From Anaerolineae bacterium (lineage in GTDB: Bacteria > Chloroflexota > Anaerolineae > JAADDB01): 52,527 bases of DNA. The position numbers and the translations under genes were made by a program. Positions 40,691 to 50,800 of the stretch are shown in pieces (the stretch's first letter is position 1; the number at the start of each line of letters is the position of its first letter). Under the pieces are notes generated by a model. The model ran no database searches, was not told the origin of the DNA, and was given only the letters and a program-made list of their open reading frames with translations. The stretch lies in the NCBI GenBank assembly GCA_015490995.1, contig WFWT01000109.1:1-52527 (forward strand). Reading direction: 5' to 3'.

Positions 40691-40798
40691 ATGATGTACA
40701 GCGCTCTGTTGGTCCTCATTATTAGCCTCCTGGTATTGTTGGGCGGGGCCATTATTACCCTGCAGGGGTCCCGCGTTGGGAGGCGAGTGAGGGCGTAA
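40691..40798 (+). CDS. Leader peptide rich in Leu/Val/Ile (branched-chain amino acid attenuator)
   Basis: This 35-residue reading frame starts ATGATG and contains the block LLVLIISLLVLLGGAII; sixteen of its residues in total are Leu, Val or Ile. A weak GGGA lies 6 bases upstream of the first ATG. A strong terminator follows 30 bases after its stop. The end of the frame (GTTGGGAGG, 40775-40783) can pair with the terminator's left arm and loop. This is the arrangement of an ilv/leu attenuator: ribosome stalling on branched-chain codons would favour the antiterminator. It could instead be a small single-pass membrane protein, since the same residues make a good helix. Confidence 0.55.
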   Translation: MMYSALLVLIISLLVLLGGAIITLQGSRVGRRVRA

Positions 40799-40828
40799 CG
40801 GAGCGCACTCACCAGGGAACCGAAGAAG

Positions 40829-40863
40829 ACCCCCTTCCCAACCGGGAAGGGGGTTTTTATTTA
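40829..40863 (+). terminator. Rho-independent terminator, likely attenuator of the ilv-leu operon
   Basis: ACCCCCTTCCC (40829-40839) pairs with GGGAAGGGGGT (40844-40854) over AACC, and TTTTTATTTAT follows. The left arm plus loop can alternatively pair with 40775-40783 in the leader peptide frame (nine pairs, one bulged T). The two structures exclude each other. Confidence 0.85.
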
Positions 40864-40923
40864 TGGCCTGTACCGGGTTTCGGTTTCCTGGCATGATTTG
40901 ACCCCTTGGGGGCATACAGTGTG

Positions 40924-40968
40924 GAGGGCGTTCGGAAATGCATGGCCTGGGAAGGACTCAACGCCCTC
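40924..40968 (+). other. Stem-loop between attenuator and small gene
   Basis: GAGGGCGTT (40924-40932) pairs perfectly with AACGCCCTC (40960-40968) over a 27-base loop. Its role is unknown; it sits about 40 bases upstream of the small gene at 41007. Confidence 0.45.
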
Positions 40969-41006
40969 GGTGTAGTGAACTCTTTCGTGAGCCGGTAGGG
41001 AGGTGA

Positions 41007-41183
41007 ATGATGCAACAGGAAAGGCGTGCCAACGGTGAATCCCGGCCCCGACACTGGTGGTACGAGAGTGACGAGCCCGCGACCTTCCCTCACTTCATGA
41101 ACGATGGGTACGCACCTCCGGATTGGGAGCTCCTGGTAGCCTTGGAGATGACCAACAGCTTGTCCGACGAGGATGTAGCGTAG
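41007..41183 (+). CDS. Small hypothetical protein between attenuator and ilvB
   Basis: The 58-residue product starts ATGATG and has GGGAGGTGA at 40998-41006, well placed for the second ATG. It is acidic at its end (SLSDEDVA) and contains RPRHWWYESDEPATF and PPDWELLVALEMT. No family is recognised. The 225 bases to ilvB hold nothing clear apart from a GTAGTAC tandem at 41187-41200. Codon use looks like that of a normal gene. It may be a regulatory partner of the branched-chain operon or simply an unrelated small protein. Confidence 0.6.
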   Translation: MMQQERRANGESRPRHWWYESDEPATFPHFMNDGYAPPDWELLVALEMTNSLSDEDVA

Positions 41184-41408
41184 CGCGGTAGTACGTAGTA
41201 CGGTCTAATACATATCCCAGCACTCCTATCCCTGAGGGGCATAGACGCTCCTGGAGCCGCGTGTGCTCCGTCCTCCCGCCGTTTGGGGTTGTCAACCGGC
41301 ATTGATGTGGGCGCTCTGGAGAGCTGAGCGCGAGTTAAGCCCCCCGCACCCAGATTCGGGTACGGACACGGAAGATTTAGCCAGAACATACGTTAGGGAG
41401 GAGATGGT

Positions 41409-43130
41409 ATGGCCAAGAAGCGGAGCGGCGCGGACATTGTGTGGGAAGCTCTCCTGGCGGAGGGCGTGGACGTGTTGTTCGGTCACCCGGGGGGAGCTAT
41501 TCTCCCCACTTATGATGCCATGACGAAGTACCCCGTTCGCCACATCCTGGCCCGGCACGAACAGGGCGCGGCCCACATGGCAGATGGGTATGCCCGAGCC
41601 ACCGGTAAAGTGGGCGTGTGCATGGCCACTTCCGGCCCCGGCGCGTTGAACCTCGTTACCGGTTTGGCCACGGCGATGATGGATTCCATCCCTGTCGTGG
41701 CCATTACAGGTCAGGTGCCCACCACCCTCCTGGGCAACGATGCCTTCCAAGAAACGGATGTGGTTGGCGTCACCTTGCCCATCACCAAGCACAATTTCCT
41801 CGTGACCGACGTTCACGAGCTGCCCTGGGTCATGCGCGCGGCGTTCAAGATCGCACGGACCGGTCGTCCCGGTCCGGTGTTGGTAGACATTTGTAAGGAT
41901 GCCCAAATTGCGGAGACCGATGTGCCGTTGCCTGATCCGGACGATGTTCACGTGCCTGGGTTGGAGCGTTATCCTCAGGTGGACATGACCGCAGTGCGCG
42001 AGGCTGCAGCGCTTATCAACAAGGCAAAGCGTCCTCTTATTATCGCCGGACACGGCGTTCTTTTGTCTGGAGCAGAGCGGGAACTACAAGAACTGGCAGA
42101 GAGGGGCAGTATTCCCGTTACGACGACCCTTTTGGGAATCGGCAGTATTCCTGAAACGCATCCCCTTGCCTTGGGCATGTGTGGCATGCACGGCGAGGCC
42201 TTTGCCAATATGGCTATTCAAAAATGTGACGTCCTCATCGGCATCGGTATGCGGTTTGATGACCGGGTTACCGGGCGGTTGGCAGATTTCGCGCCTAACG
42301 CAAAGGTGATTCACTTCGAGTTGGACCCCTCCGAAGTCAACAAAAATGTGCAAGCTGCTGTGGCAGTGGTTGGGGATGCCAAGGAGTCTCTCCAAGCACT
42401 CCTGCCCCTGATCGAGCCTGTGTCACGCGCGGAGTGGCTGCGTCAGATTGACGGGTGGCGTCGTGAGAGCCAAGAGCGGGATATAGCCAACATAGAGGTG
42501 GACGAGGTCATTCCACCCCATTTCATGCGTGAACTGTGGCATGTAACGAAGGCCGACGTCATCATCGCTACAGATGTAGGACAGCACCAGATGTGGGAGG
42601 CCCAGTATTACATCCATCAACGCCCTAATCAGCTGCTCACGTCTGGTGGTCTGGGCACTATGGGATATGCTGTCCCCGCGGCCATTGGTGCTAAAGTGGG
42701 GCGCCCTGAAGAGACGGTGTGGGCCGTGGTGGGAGATGGGGGATTTCAAATGACCATGCAGGAATTGGGCACCATTGTGCAGGAAGATATTCCCATCAAG
42801 ATCGCGGTGATTCGTAACGGCTTTTTGGGCATGGTGCGCCAGTGGCAGCAACTCTTCTACGAGAAGCGCTACGCGGCCACCCCCATCTTTTGCCCGGATC
42901 TGGTGAAACTTGGAGAGGCGTACGGTATCCCCGCGCGGCGCATCACCCGCCGGGACGAACTCCACGACGCGATCAAAGAGGCCCACGAGAGTAAAGGGCC
43001 CTTCTTGCTGGACGTGAAAGTTATGGAAGAGGTGAACGTGTACCCGATGGTCGCGCCCGGCGCGGGTATCGACGAGATGATCCGGCGGCCCATTGTGCAG
43101 AACCCGAGCGGCATGACGCCGGCGTGGTAA
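41409..43130 (+). CDS. ilvB: Acetolactate synthase large (catalytic) subunit
   Basis: IlvB condenses two pyruvates to acetolactate, or pyruvate with 2-ketobutyrate, using thiamine diphosphate and FAD. The 573-residue product has the N-terminal [15 protein letters not shown], the catalytic Glu in [32 protein letters not shown], and the thiamine-diphosphate motif [23 protein letters not shown] precedes the ATG. It opens the ilvBNC-leuA series and lies behind the putative attenuator at 40608-40863. Confidence 0.95.
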   Translation: MAKKRSGADIVWEALLAEGVDVLFGHPGGAILPTYDAMTKYPVRHILARHEQGAAHMADGYARATGKVGVCMATSGPGALNLVTGLATAMMDSIPVVAITGQVPTTLLGNDAFQETDVVGVTLPITKHNFLVTDVHELPWVMRAAFKIARTGRPGPVLVDICKDAQIAETDVPLPDPDDVHVPGLERYPQVDMTAVREAAALINKAKRPLIIAGHGVLLSGAERELQELAERGSIPVTTTLLGIGSIPETHPLALGMCGMHGEAFANMAIQKCDVLIGIGMRFDDRVTGRLADFAPNAKVIHFELDPSEVNKNVQAAVAVVGDAKESLQALLPLIEPVSRAEWLRQIDGWRRESQERDIANIEVDEVIPPHFMRELWHVTKADVIIATDVGQHQMWEAQYYIHQRPNQLLTSGGLGTMGYAVPAAIGAKVGRPEETVWAVVGDGGFQMTMQELGTIVQEDIPIKIAVIRNGFLGMVRQWQQLFYEKRYAATPIFCPDLVKLGEAYGIPARRITRRDELHDAIKEAHESKGPFLLDVKVMEEVNVYPMVAPGAGIDEMIRRPIVQNPSGMTPAW

Positions 43131-43230
43131 TCTCCAATCTCCGGTCTCCAGTTTCCCACCATCTATCTTTGCTGGAGGTTGAGGGGGAGATTGGGGAGGA
43201 ACTTTAGAGATTAGAGATTGAGAGGAGGGG
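43131..43230. repeat. Low-complexity repeat spacer between ilvB and ilvN
   Basis: The spacer is made of AATCTCC-like units: CCAATCTCC (43134-43142) is inverted at 43186-43194, and GAGATTAGAGATTGAG lies at 43207-43222. Similar units recur at 44917-44950, 47840-47871 and inside gltB, so this is a dispersed short-repeat family. Confidence 0.6.
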
Positions 43231-43237
43231 GCAGGCT

Positions 43238-43762
43238 ATGCCGCGGCATACGATCATTGCATGGATGGAAGATAAGCCTGGTGTGTTGGCCCGCATTGCC
43301 AACTTGTTTCGCCGACGTAACTTCAACATCGAAAGCTTGGCGGTGGGCCACACGGAGACGCCTGGCGTAAGCCGTATGACCTTTGTGGTGGAAGGGGATA
43401 GCCGCATGGTGGACCAGGCGGTCAAGCAGCTGCTCAAGTTGATGCCCATTATTCGGGTGGAAGATGTCACCGACAAACCCGCGGTTGTGCGCGAAATGGC
43501 CCTCATTCGGGTGCGAACCGATGCTCAAACACGCGGGGAGATCATTCAGTTAACCGAGATCTTTCGTGGTCAAATTGTGGACGTCTCCCGTGACAGTATG
43601 GTGCTCCAGATAGTAGGACCGGAAGAGCGCGTGGATCGGTTTGTTGACCTGATGGAACAGTTCGGCATTGTTGAGATGGTGCGCACCGGCCGAGTCGCGA
43701 TGACACGGGGAGATGATAACAACAACAACGGCGCCAAACGGAAGGGGACGATGGGGCTTTAG
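43238..43762 (+). CDS. ilvN: Acetolactate synthase small (regulatory) subunit
   Basis: IlvN binds IlvB and gives feedback inhibition by valine through its ACT domain. The 174-residue product starts with the ACT domain [20 protein letters not shown] and continues [12 protein letters not shown]. The second domain has [10 protein letters not shown] and [13 protein letters not shown]. The length and order are typical of the short-to-medium form. A basic tail with [12 protein letters not shown] follows. GAGGAGGGG precedes the ATG. It is separated from ilvB and ilvC by repeat-filled spacers of about 100 bases. Confidence 0.94.
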   Translation: MPRHTIIAWMEDKPGVLARIANLFRRRNFNIESLAVGHTETPGVSRMTFVVEGDSRMVDQAVKQLLKLMPIIRVEDVTDKPAVVREMALIRVRTDAQTRGEIIQLTEIFRGQIVDVSRDSMVLQIVGPEERVDRFVDLMEQFGIVEMVRTGRVAMTRGDDNNNNGAKRKGTMGL

Positions 43763-43840
43763 CAATCCATGGACGATGGACGATGGTCGATGGTCTCATC
43801 TATCGTCAATCGTCCATCGTCTATCGTCAATCCCCAACAT
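43763..43840. repeat. Inverted low-complexity repeat between ilvN and ilvC
   Basis: GACGATGGACGA (43772-43783) is perfectly inverted as TCGTCCATCGTC (43810-43821), with more GACGATGG and CATCGTC units around. It can form a long hairpin in the transcript between two operon genes. Confidence 0.65.
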
Positions 43841-43854
43841 CATAGGAGGACGTC

Positions 43855-44859
43855 ATGGCAACCATCTACTACGACCAGGACGCAGACCTGAGCCGCTTGG
43901 AAGGCCGCCGCGTGGCCATCATCGGCTACGGCAGCCAGGGACACGCGCATGCGTTGAACTTGCGGGACAGCGGTGTGGATGTGACCGTTGGACTGTATGA
44001 GGGCAGCAGATCTTGGGCCAAGGCAGAGGCCGATGGGCTCAGGGTGATGACCGTGGCAGAGGCCACCCGATGGGCCGATGTTGTCGTGCTCCTTATCCCG
44101 GATACTGTCCAACCTCAGGTATACCGGGAGGCTATTGCGCCCAACCTGAGCGAGGGGAAAACCCTAATGTTCGCCCACGGCTTCAACATTCGTTTCGGCC
44201 AGATTGTGCCTCCTTCCGATGTGGATGTCAGTATGGTGGCCCCCAAGGCTCCTGGCCACCGCTTGCGAGAACTGTATGTGGAGGGCGTTGGCACCCCAGC
44301 TCTGGTCGCCGTGCACCAGGATGTCTCGGGTGAAGCGTTAGCCGATGCCCTGGCCTACGCTAAAGGGCTGGGCTGCACCAAAGCCGGGGTTATCCTCACC
44401 ACGTTCGCCGAGGAGACGGAGACGGACCTCTTTGGGGAACAAGCTGTGTTATGCGGGGGGATTAGTGCGCTGATCAAGGCAGGTTTTGAAACTCTGGTAG
44501 AGGCCGGTTACCAGCCGGAGGTAGCGTATTTTGAGTGCGTCCATGAGTTAAAGCTCATTGTGGACCTCATCTATCAGGGAGGACTCAACTACATGCGTTA
44601 TTCGGTGAGTGATACGGCTGAGCACGGGGACTACACAGCCGGTCCCAAAATCATCACCGAACAGGTGCGGGAGAACATGCGCCAGATCCTGCGGGACATC
44701 CAGAATGGAACGTATGCCCGGGAATGGATCCTGGAAAATCAGGCCGGTCGTCCTCTCTTTAACTCCATGCGCCAACGGGAGCGCCAACACCCTGTGGAGC
44801 AGATCGGCCGTGAGCTGCGGCGCATGATGCCGTGGCTGAATCCGGTGGAGGTGGAATGA
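43855..44859 (+). CDS. ilvC: Ketol-acid reductoisomerase (class I)
   Basis: IlvC isomerises and reduces acetolactate to 2,3-dihydroxyisovalerate with Mg2+. The 334-residue length is class I. It has the dinucleotide motif [19 protein letters not shown], a cofactor loop [18 protein letters not shown], and the metal residues in [10 protein letters not shown] and [13 protein letters not shown]. The loop position usually Arg in NADPH enzymes is Tyr48 followed by Glu49, so cofactor choice may differ. AGGAGG precedes the ATG. It follows ilvN and precedes leuA in the same direction. Confidence 0.94.
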   Translation: MATIYYDQDADLSRLEGRRVAIIGYGSQGHAHALNLRDSGVDVTVGLYEGSRSWAKAEADGLRVMTVAEATRWADVVVLLIPDTVQPQVYREAIAPNLSEGKTLMFAHGFNIRFGQIVPPSDVDVSMVAPKAPGHRLRELYVEGVGTPALVAVHQDVSGEALADALAYAKGLGCTKAGVILTTFAEETETDLFGEQAVLCGGISALIKAGFETLVEAGYQPEVAYFECVHELKLIVDLIYQGGLNYMRYSVSDTAEHGDYTAGPKIITEQVRENMRQILRDIQNGTYAREWILENQAGRPLFNSMRQRERQHPVEQIGRELRRMMPWLNPVEVE

Positions 44860-44863
44860 TGGA

Positions 44864-44955
44864 GTGACGTGATACATGTTGCGTATCACGTGTTGCGTGT
44901 TCCGTGTTTGTGATACGTGAATCTCTAATCTCCAATCTCTGATCTCCAATTTCCC
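44864..44955. repeat. Repeat-filled spacer between ilvC and leuA
   Basis: ACGTGATAC (44867-44875) is inverted as GTATCACGT (44883-44891) over 7 bases, and GTGATACGTGA recurs near 44910-44920. An AATCTCTAATCTCC array follows to about 44952. The two repeat types are joined here. Confidence 0.6.
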
Positions 44956-44976
44956 AGTGCACAGGGAGGGGGAACC

Positions 44977-46683
44977 ATGTCCGACAGCGAAGTGGTTGCC
45001 GACATTGGGGAGGTACCGGTAAGTGAACCTTACAACCCGAACACGGTGCTCATTTTCGACACGACCTTGAGGGACGGTGAGCAGTCGCCCGGCGCGACGC
45101 TCACGCCGGAAGAGAAGTTAACCATCGCCCGTCAATTGAGTCGCTTAGGGGTGGATATTATTGAGGCCGGCTTTCCTGCCGCTTCGCCTGGAGACCTGGA
45201 AGCGGTGCGACAGATTGCGGCTACGGTTGGTCGAGAGGGGAGATTAGGTAAGGATGGTCGGTTACGGCCGCCACCGATTATCGCCGGTTTGGCACGTGCC
45301 AACCGGGAGGACATCGATAAGGCGTGGGAAGCCGTTCAACCGGCCCTTCGCCCCCGCATTCACACCTTCATTGCAACCTCGGACATTCACATCAAGCACA
45401 AACTGCGCATGACACGTCAAGAGGTCCTCCACCGGGTGCGCGAGATGGTATCCTACGCCAAGGCCTATTGTGAGGACGTGGAGTTTAGCCCGGAAGACGC
45501 GGGTCGCTCCGACCCTGAGTTCCTGGTGGAGGTGTTGGCCACCGCCATTGAGGCCGGGGCCACAACCTTGAACATCCCGGACACCGTGGGATACACCCTG
45601 CCTCACGAATTTGGCGAGCTGATCCAGTACCTGCGGGAGAACACCCCCGGCGCGGACAAGGTTATCTGGTCCGTCCATTGCCACAACGACCTGGGCCTGG
45701 CCACCGCGAACACCCTGGCAGGCATCATGGCCGGCGCGCGCCAGGCCGAGGTCACCGTGAACGGCATCGGCGAACGGGCCGGCAACACCGCGCTGGAGGA
45801 GGTGGTCATGGCTCTGTGGGTGCGCCGTTCCGTCTTCGGGCTGGACACGAACATCATCACCCAGGAGATCTATCGTACCTCGGAAATGGTCAGCCGTTAC
45901 ACGGGCATGGTGGTCCAGCCCAACAAGGCCATCGTGGGTGCCAACGCGTTCGCCCACGAGGCGGGTATCCACCAGGACGGCGTGCTCAAGCACCGCCGTA
46001 CTTATGAGATTATGGACGCCGAGACCATTGGCTTGCCCCAGAGCAAGTTGGTGCTCGGCAAACATTCGGGCCGCCACGCGTTCCGGGTGAAGCTGGAGGA
46101 GATGGGATATCGCCTCGCCCCTGATGAGTTGGAGGAGGCCTTCCGGCGCTTTAAGGTGCTCGCGGACAAGAAGAAAACCGTCACCGACGCGGACTTGGAA
46201 GCTCTGATTTCCGATCAGTTGTCCCAACCGCCGGAAACGTGGCACATTGAAACGGTGCAGGTGCAATGTGGCAATAACGCCATTCCTACGGCTGTGGTGC
46301 GCCTGCGCAACCTGAAGACCGGTGAAGTCTTTACAGAAGCGGGATTTGGTACCGGGCCTGTGGATGCCATGTACCAGGGCATCAACCGGATCGTTAAGGT
46401 GCCCAACCGGTTAGTGGAATTCCGGCTTGAGGCCATCACCGAGGGTCTCGACGCACAAGCGGACGTCACCGTGCGCATCGAAGCGGAACCACCGCAGGGG
46501 CCAGAAGATGTCAGCAGCGGTGCTCGCCGTCGACGGATCTTTACCGGCCGCGGGTTAGACACGGACATCGTCGTGGCCAGCGCGAAGGCGTACATTCAGG
46601 CCCTGAACCGCCTGCTGGCCACGCGAGCCGCCGAGGAAAGCACCATCGCGGTGCGTTCCACGGTCGCCGGCGACGGGTTATGA
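44977..46683 (+). CDS. leuA: 2-isopropylmalate synthase
   Basis: LeuA joins acetyl-CoA and 2-ketoisovalerate, the first committed step of leucine synthesis. The 568-residue product has the catalytic-barrel start [60 protein letters not shown] (metal His pair), and [21 protein letters not shown]-terminal LeuA allosteric domain begins near residue 430 and gives leucine feedback inhibition. GGGAGGGGGAACC precedes the ATG. Citramalate synthase is the closest alternative, but length and motifs favour LeuA. It ends the branched-chain gene series; leuBCD are not in the window. Confidence 0.92.
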   Translation: MSDSEVVADIGEVPVSEPYNPNTVLIFDTTLRDGEQSPGATLTPEEKLTIARQLSRLGVDIIEAGFPAASPGDLEAVRQIAATVGREGRLGKDGRLRPPPIIAGLARANREDIDKAWEAVQPALRPRIHTFIATSDIHIKHKLRMTRQEVLHRVREMVSYAKAYCEDVEFSPEDAGRSDPEFLVEVLATAIEAGATTLNIPDTVGYTLPHEFGELIQYLRENTPGADKVIWSVHCHNDLGLATANTLAGIMAGARQAEVTVNGIGERAGNTALEEVVMALWVRRSVFGLDTNIITQEIYRTSEMVSRYTGMVVQPNKAIVGANAFAHEAGIHQDGVLKHRRTYEIMDAETIGLPQSKLVLGKHSGRHAFRVKLEEMGYRLAPDELEEAFRRFKVLADKKKTVTDADLEALISDQLSQPPETWHIETVQVQCGNNAIPTAVVRLRNLKTGEVFTEAGFGTGPVDAMYQGINRIVKVPNRLVEFRLEAITEGLDAQADVTVRIEAEPPQGPEDVSSGARRRRIFTGRGLDTDIVVASAKAYIQALNRLLATRAAEESTIAVRSTVAGDGL

Positions 46684-46845
46684 CGGCCCATCGCCGACAC
46701 CAGGATGTGTTGGCACCTTAACAACTTCATATCGCCCTTTGTAGTTGGGGCGTGGGGTGTTCAGGACGGCATGTGGGGATTTTCGGGTGGACCCACATGG
46801 CGTTACACTATGTTGAGAACGTTCCCGATGCCTTTGGAGGGAAGA

Positions 46846-47286
46846 GTGGCTCGAACGTCCGGTCCGGATAGGGAAACCATCTACCATGCGCTGAAGCAGC
46901 ACCTTCTCTCGCGGGCCGAGATTCTCTTTGCTTATGTCCACGGTTCCCTGGTGGACGGCGTCAAGTCGTACCGTGATGTGGACGTGGCGTTGTTTCTCGA
47001 CCCCGCATGGGTTGGCGCTCACAAAGAAGATCTCCTCGCGTACGTGTTGGACCGTTCTACCGAGTTGACCGTGGCCTTGCGTGAGGAGATTGGGTTGCGG
47101 GTGCCGGTGGACGTGCAGGTGCTGAATGATGCCCCGCTGCTCTTTCAGATGCACGTGATCCGGGACGGCCGCTTGCTCTTCACGCGTGATGAAGAAGCGC
47201 TGGTGGATTTCATCGAGCGCACTGCCCGGCAACATATGGACATGGAGCCTTTGCTGCGCGAGTACATGCGGGAACTCCTGTCATGA
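46846..47286 (+). CDS. mntA: MntA-type nucleotidyltransferase antitoxin
   Basis: Minimal nucleotidyltransferases of this type neutralise HepT by adding AMP to its active-site tyrosine. The 146-residue product has HGSLVDGVKSYRDVDVALF with Gly33, Ser34, Asp44 and Asp46, the GS-x9-DxD core; a further Asp sits in PVDVQVL. The GTG at 46846 has GGAGG five bases upstream; in-frame ATGs at 46810 and 46828 have weak sites. The stop overlaps the HepT start as ATGA. Together they match the mntA-hepT toxin-antitoxin order seen in Shewanella. Confidence 0.82.
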   Translation: MARTSGPDRETIYHALKQHLLSRAEILFAYVHGSLVDGVKSYRDVDVALFLDPAWVGAHKEDLLAYVLDRSTELTVALREEIGLRVPVDVQVLNDAPLLFQMHVIRDGRLLFTRDEEALVDFIERTARQHMDMEPLLREYMRELLS

Positions 47287-47741
47287 GTCCAGCCTTACGC
47301 AAAGAACACGTTCAAAACCGAATCCGGGAAATCCGGGCCAACGTGGAGCGAATCCGGCGGTACGCTTCCTTGCCCGACGAGGCATTTTTCGCCGATGAGC
47401 GGAACCTCTATACCGTGCAACACCTGCTGCTCATGTGTGTGGAAGCGGCCGCGAGCATCTGCACCCATATAATGGCCCGTCTTGCCCACGCCGCGCCCTC
47501 GACATACGCCGAGTGCTTTATGGCCCTGAGCGACCAGGGCGTGATAGAACGCGACCTGGCCCAACGACTTGTCCGTGCCGTCCGATTTCGCAACCTGTTG
47601 GTGCACCAGTACTGGAACGTTGATTCCCAACAGGTCCTGAAAATCGCGAGGGAGCACGTCGATGATTTCACGGCGTTCGTCCGGCAAATAGGTCGGTGGT
47701 TGGAAGAAAGCGCGACACGAAAGTACGGTGTGGATATTTGA
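47283..47741 (+). CDS. hepT: HepT-type HEPN RNase toxin (DUF86)
   Basis: HEPN toxins of the HepT family cut RNA, for example tRNA, when not inactivated. The 152-residue helical product has the catalytic R-x4-H-x-Y motif as RNLLVHQY (Arg103, His108, Tyr110). The helices before it (LYTVQHLLLMCVEAAASIC) match the DUF86 fold. Its ATG overlaps the MntA stop by 4 bases. Tyr110 is the residue modified by MntA in the characterised pair. The pair lies between leuA and gltB without own repeats or integrase. Confidence 0.85.
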   Translation: MSPALRKEHVQNRIREIRANVERIRRYASLPDEAFFADERNLYTVQHLLLMCVEAAASICTHIMARLAHAAPSTYAECFMALSDQGVIERDLAQRLVRAVRFRNLLVHQYWNVDSQQVLKIAREHVDDFTAFVRQIGRWLEESATRKYGVDI

Positions 47742-47836
47742 CTCTTCCCCCTCATTGCGTGCATTATTATAATCCCCCGATGTTGCGGGCCTCGTTCACC
47801 GCAGAACCTTGGGGCATGGCCGCGCCTGGACCTGAT

Positions 47837-47871
47837 CTTCAATCTCTAATCTCCGAATCCCCAATCCCTAA
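47837..47871. repeat. AATCTCTAATCTCC-type repeat upstream of gltB
   Basis: Units CAATCTCTAATCTCCG and AATCCCCAATCCC fill the spacer immediately before the gltB ribosome-binding site. They are the same family as the ilv spacers and the segment inside gltB. A lone TATAAT at 47768-47773 is upstream, without a well-spaced -35. Confidence 0.6.
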
Positions 47872-47885
47872 CACAGGAGGCCCGA

Positions 47886-50800
47886 ATGCACGCAATGGTC
47901 ACCTTGCCGGCCTACTGGCAGGAACGTGATGCCTGTGGTATCGGCTTTGTCGCTCATCGATATGGGACGCGCAGTCACCAGGTCCTTCGCCTGGCCCTGA
48001 AGGCCCTCGCCAACCACGTCCACCGGGGCGCGGTGGCGGATGACGGCAAAAGCGGCGACGGCGCGGGCGTGTTGACGCAGATCCCTCACGAGTTCTTTGC
48101 CCGTGAGATGCGTCGTCTGGGCATCACGCCGCCGGCACCGGAGGACTACGCCATCGGAGTGCTGTTTCTGGACACTCAACCGGACTCCCGCGCCACCGCC
48201 CAGGCTGTGGTGGAAGAGGTGTGGCAGGCGATGGGCGGTGAAGTCCTCGGTTGGCGTGAGGTACCGGTGAACCTTGATGCCTTGGGCCGGCGGGCCCTCG
48301 CCACCCGACCTCACATTGTGCACGTTTTCCTCCGTCGCCCCGAGCACGTTGAACCCGGCGACGCGTTCGAACGGGTGCTTTACCTGGCCCGGCGCCGCAT
48401 GGAAAAAGCCGCCCACCACAAGGGCGTGCGTTTCTATGCCGCTTCCCTTTCCAGTCGGACCATCGTGTACAAAGGGCTGTTGCGCGCGCCGGCCGTGGCC
48501 GACTTTTACCTGGACCTGCAGGACCCGAGGTACACCACGGCCATTGCGGTGTTCCACCAGCGCTACAGCACCAACACGTTCCCGACGTGGGAGCGGGCAC
48601 AACCCTTCCGCCTCCTCTGTCACAACGGGGAAATCAACACACTGCAGGGGAACATCAACTGGATGCGCGCCCGCGAGGCGGACCTGGCTTCCCCCCTCTG
48701 GGGTGAGGCCATCGAGGACCTGAAACCGGTCATCGACCTGAACGGCAGCGACTCGGCCATGCTGGACAACGCGCTGGAACTCCTGGTCCGCTCCGGCCGC
48801 GACATCCGCCACGCGATGTTGATGCTCATCCCGGAGGCGTGGGAGCACATCGACGACTACCCGCCGGAGCGCCGGGCCTTCTACCACTACCATGCCATGC
48901 TCATGGAACCGTGGGATGGTCCGGCGGCCGTCACCTTCACGGACGGCCGCATCGCGGGTACCATCCTCGACCGCAACGGCCTGCGCCCGTCGCGCTTCGT
49001 CATCCTGAAGAACGGGCTGGTCATCTCCGCGTCGGAGGCCGGTTCCATCCCCGCGGAAGAGCACCAGATTCTGGTGAAGGGCCGGCTGGGCCCCGGCCAG
49101 ATCATCGCGGTGGACACCGCGACGGGCGACATCATGTTCGACGAGGACGTCACCCACGCCTTCGCCACCCGTCGGCCGTACCAGGAATGGCTGGAGGAAC
49201 ACCTGGTCCGCCTTTCGGATGTCCGTGTCTCAATCCCCAATCACCAATCGCCAACACCCAACGAATCCGGCATTGACGTGCTCCAAGCCGCCTTCGGCTG
49301 GACCAAGGACGACATTGCGTTTGTCGTGCGGCCGATGGTGCGGGATGGGAAGGAGCCCATCGGCGCGATGGGGGATGACACGCCGTTGGCCGCGCTGTCG
49401 AAGTTGCCCAGGCCTCTCTTCCACTACTTCAAGCAGCAGTTTGCTGAGGTGACCAACCCGCCCATCGACCCGCTGCGGGAAGAGTTGGTCATGTCCCTGA
49501 CCATGCGCCTGGGGCGGCGGGCGAACCTGCTGGAAGAACGCCCCGAGGCCGCACAACTGGTGGAAATCCACACGCCCATCCTGCGGGAAGAGGACATCCA
49601 GGCGCTGGAAGCGCTGGCAGCGGGCAAGGCGCAGCCGCGGGAGAACGCCCTGTACCGTCGAGGGATGGCGAAGGCACCGTCGTTTGTGCGGGTGGCGCGG
49701 CTATCGACCCTCTGGCCGGTGGCCGAGGGGCCGGAAGGCATGAAGCAAGCCCTGGAGACCCTCTGTCGCCAGGCAGAGGAGGCGGTGCGTGAGGGCGCGA
49801 CCATCCTGATCTTGAGCGACAAGGGAGTGGACAAAGCCCGCGCACCGTTGCCTTCCTTGCTGGCTACCGCGGCCGTGCACCATCACCTGATCCGCGCTGG
49901 CTTGCGGATGCACGCCAGCATCATTGTGGAAACGGGTGAAGCCCGCGAGACCCACCACGTGGCCGCGCTCATCGGCTACGGCGCGTCCGCGGTGCACCCG
50001 TATCTCCTCTTGGAAGCGGCCCGTAAACTGGGCGAAGAGGAAGGGCGCCGCGATGAGAGCATGAGCCCCGAGCGGGCGGAGGCGAACGTCATTCACGCCC
50101 TGGAGAAGGGTCTTCTGAAAATCATGTCCAAGATGGGCATCGCGACCCTGGACGCGTACTGCGGCGCCCAGATCTTTGAGGCGGTGGGGCTCAGCCAGGA
50201 TTTGATCGACCGCTACTTCCCGGGCACGCCCAACCACCTGGGCGGTGTGACGTTGGAGGTGTTAGCGGAGGACGTTCTGACCTGGCACCGTCAGGCGTTC
50301 CCGGAGAACGGGAAGGTCGCGCTGGTGAACGTGGGCTTTTACAAGCCGCGGCGAGGTGGGGAAGCGCACCAGTTTACGCCCGAGACCGCGGCCGCGTTGC
50401 AGGCCGCCGTGCGCGTGCCCGATGTGCTGGGAGAGGGCTTCGAAGAAGGGTACCGGCGCTATAAGGAATTTGTGCGCCTGATTGAAGAGGCCGGTCCCTT
50501 CTCGATCAAGGACCTGTTGGACTTCAAGTCGGACCGCGAGCCTATCCCGGTGGATGAGGTGGAGCCCATTGAAAGCATCGTGCAGCGCTTCTCCACCGCG
50601 GCGATGTCCCACGGCGCGCTGAGCAAGGAAGCCCATGAGACGTTGGCCATCGCCATGAACCGGTTGGCCGCGCTGCGGCCCAAGGACGTGCAGCATCACT
50701 CGGTGGCCATGAGCAACTCGGGCGAGGGCGGCGAGGCCGAGGAACGGTACGGCACGGAGCGCAACAGCGCCATTAAGCAAGTGGCCTCCGGCCGCTTCGA

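Noticed and set aside
43131-43230. Repeat units between ilv genes as a CRISPR array
   Set aside because: Units are short, touching and variable, with no unique spacers of constant length and no cas genes.
47738-47773. TTGACT and TATAAT upstream of gltB as a promoter
   Set aside because: The spacing is 24 bases, too long for a normal sigma-70 promoter; a -10-only element cannot be claimed.
47868-49202. Long antisense frame (444 codons) at the start of gltB
   Set aside because: GltB on the plus strand has every catalytic motif, and the antisense product shows shadow composition (Val/Gly/His/Arg-rich).
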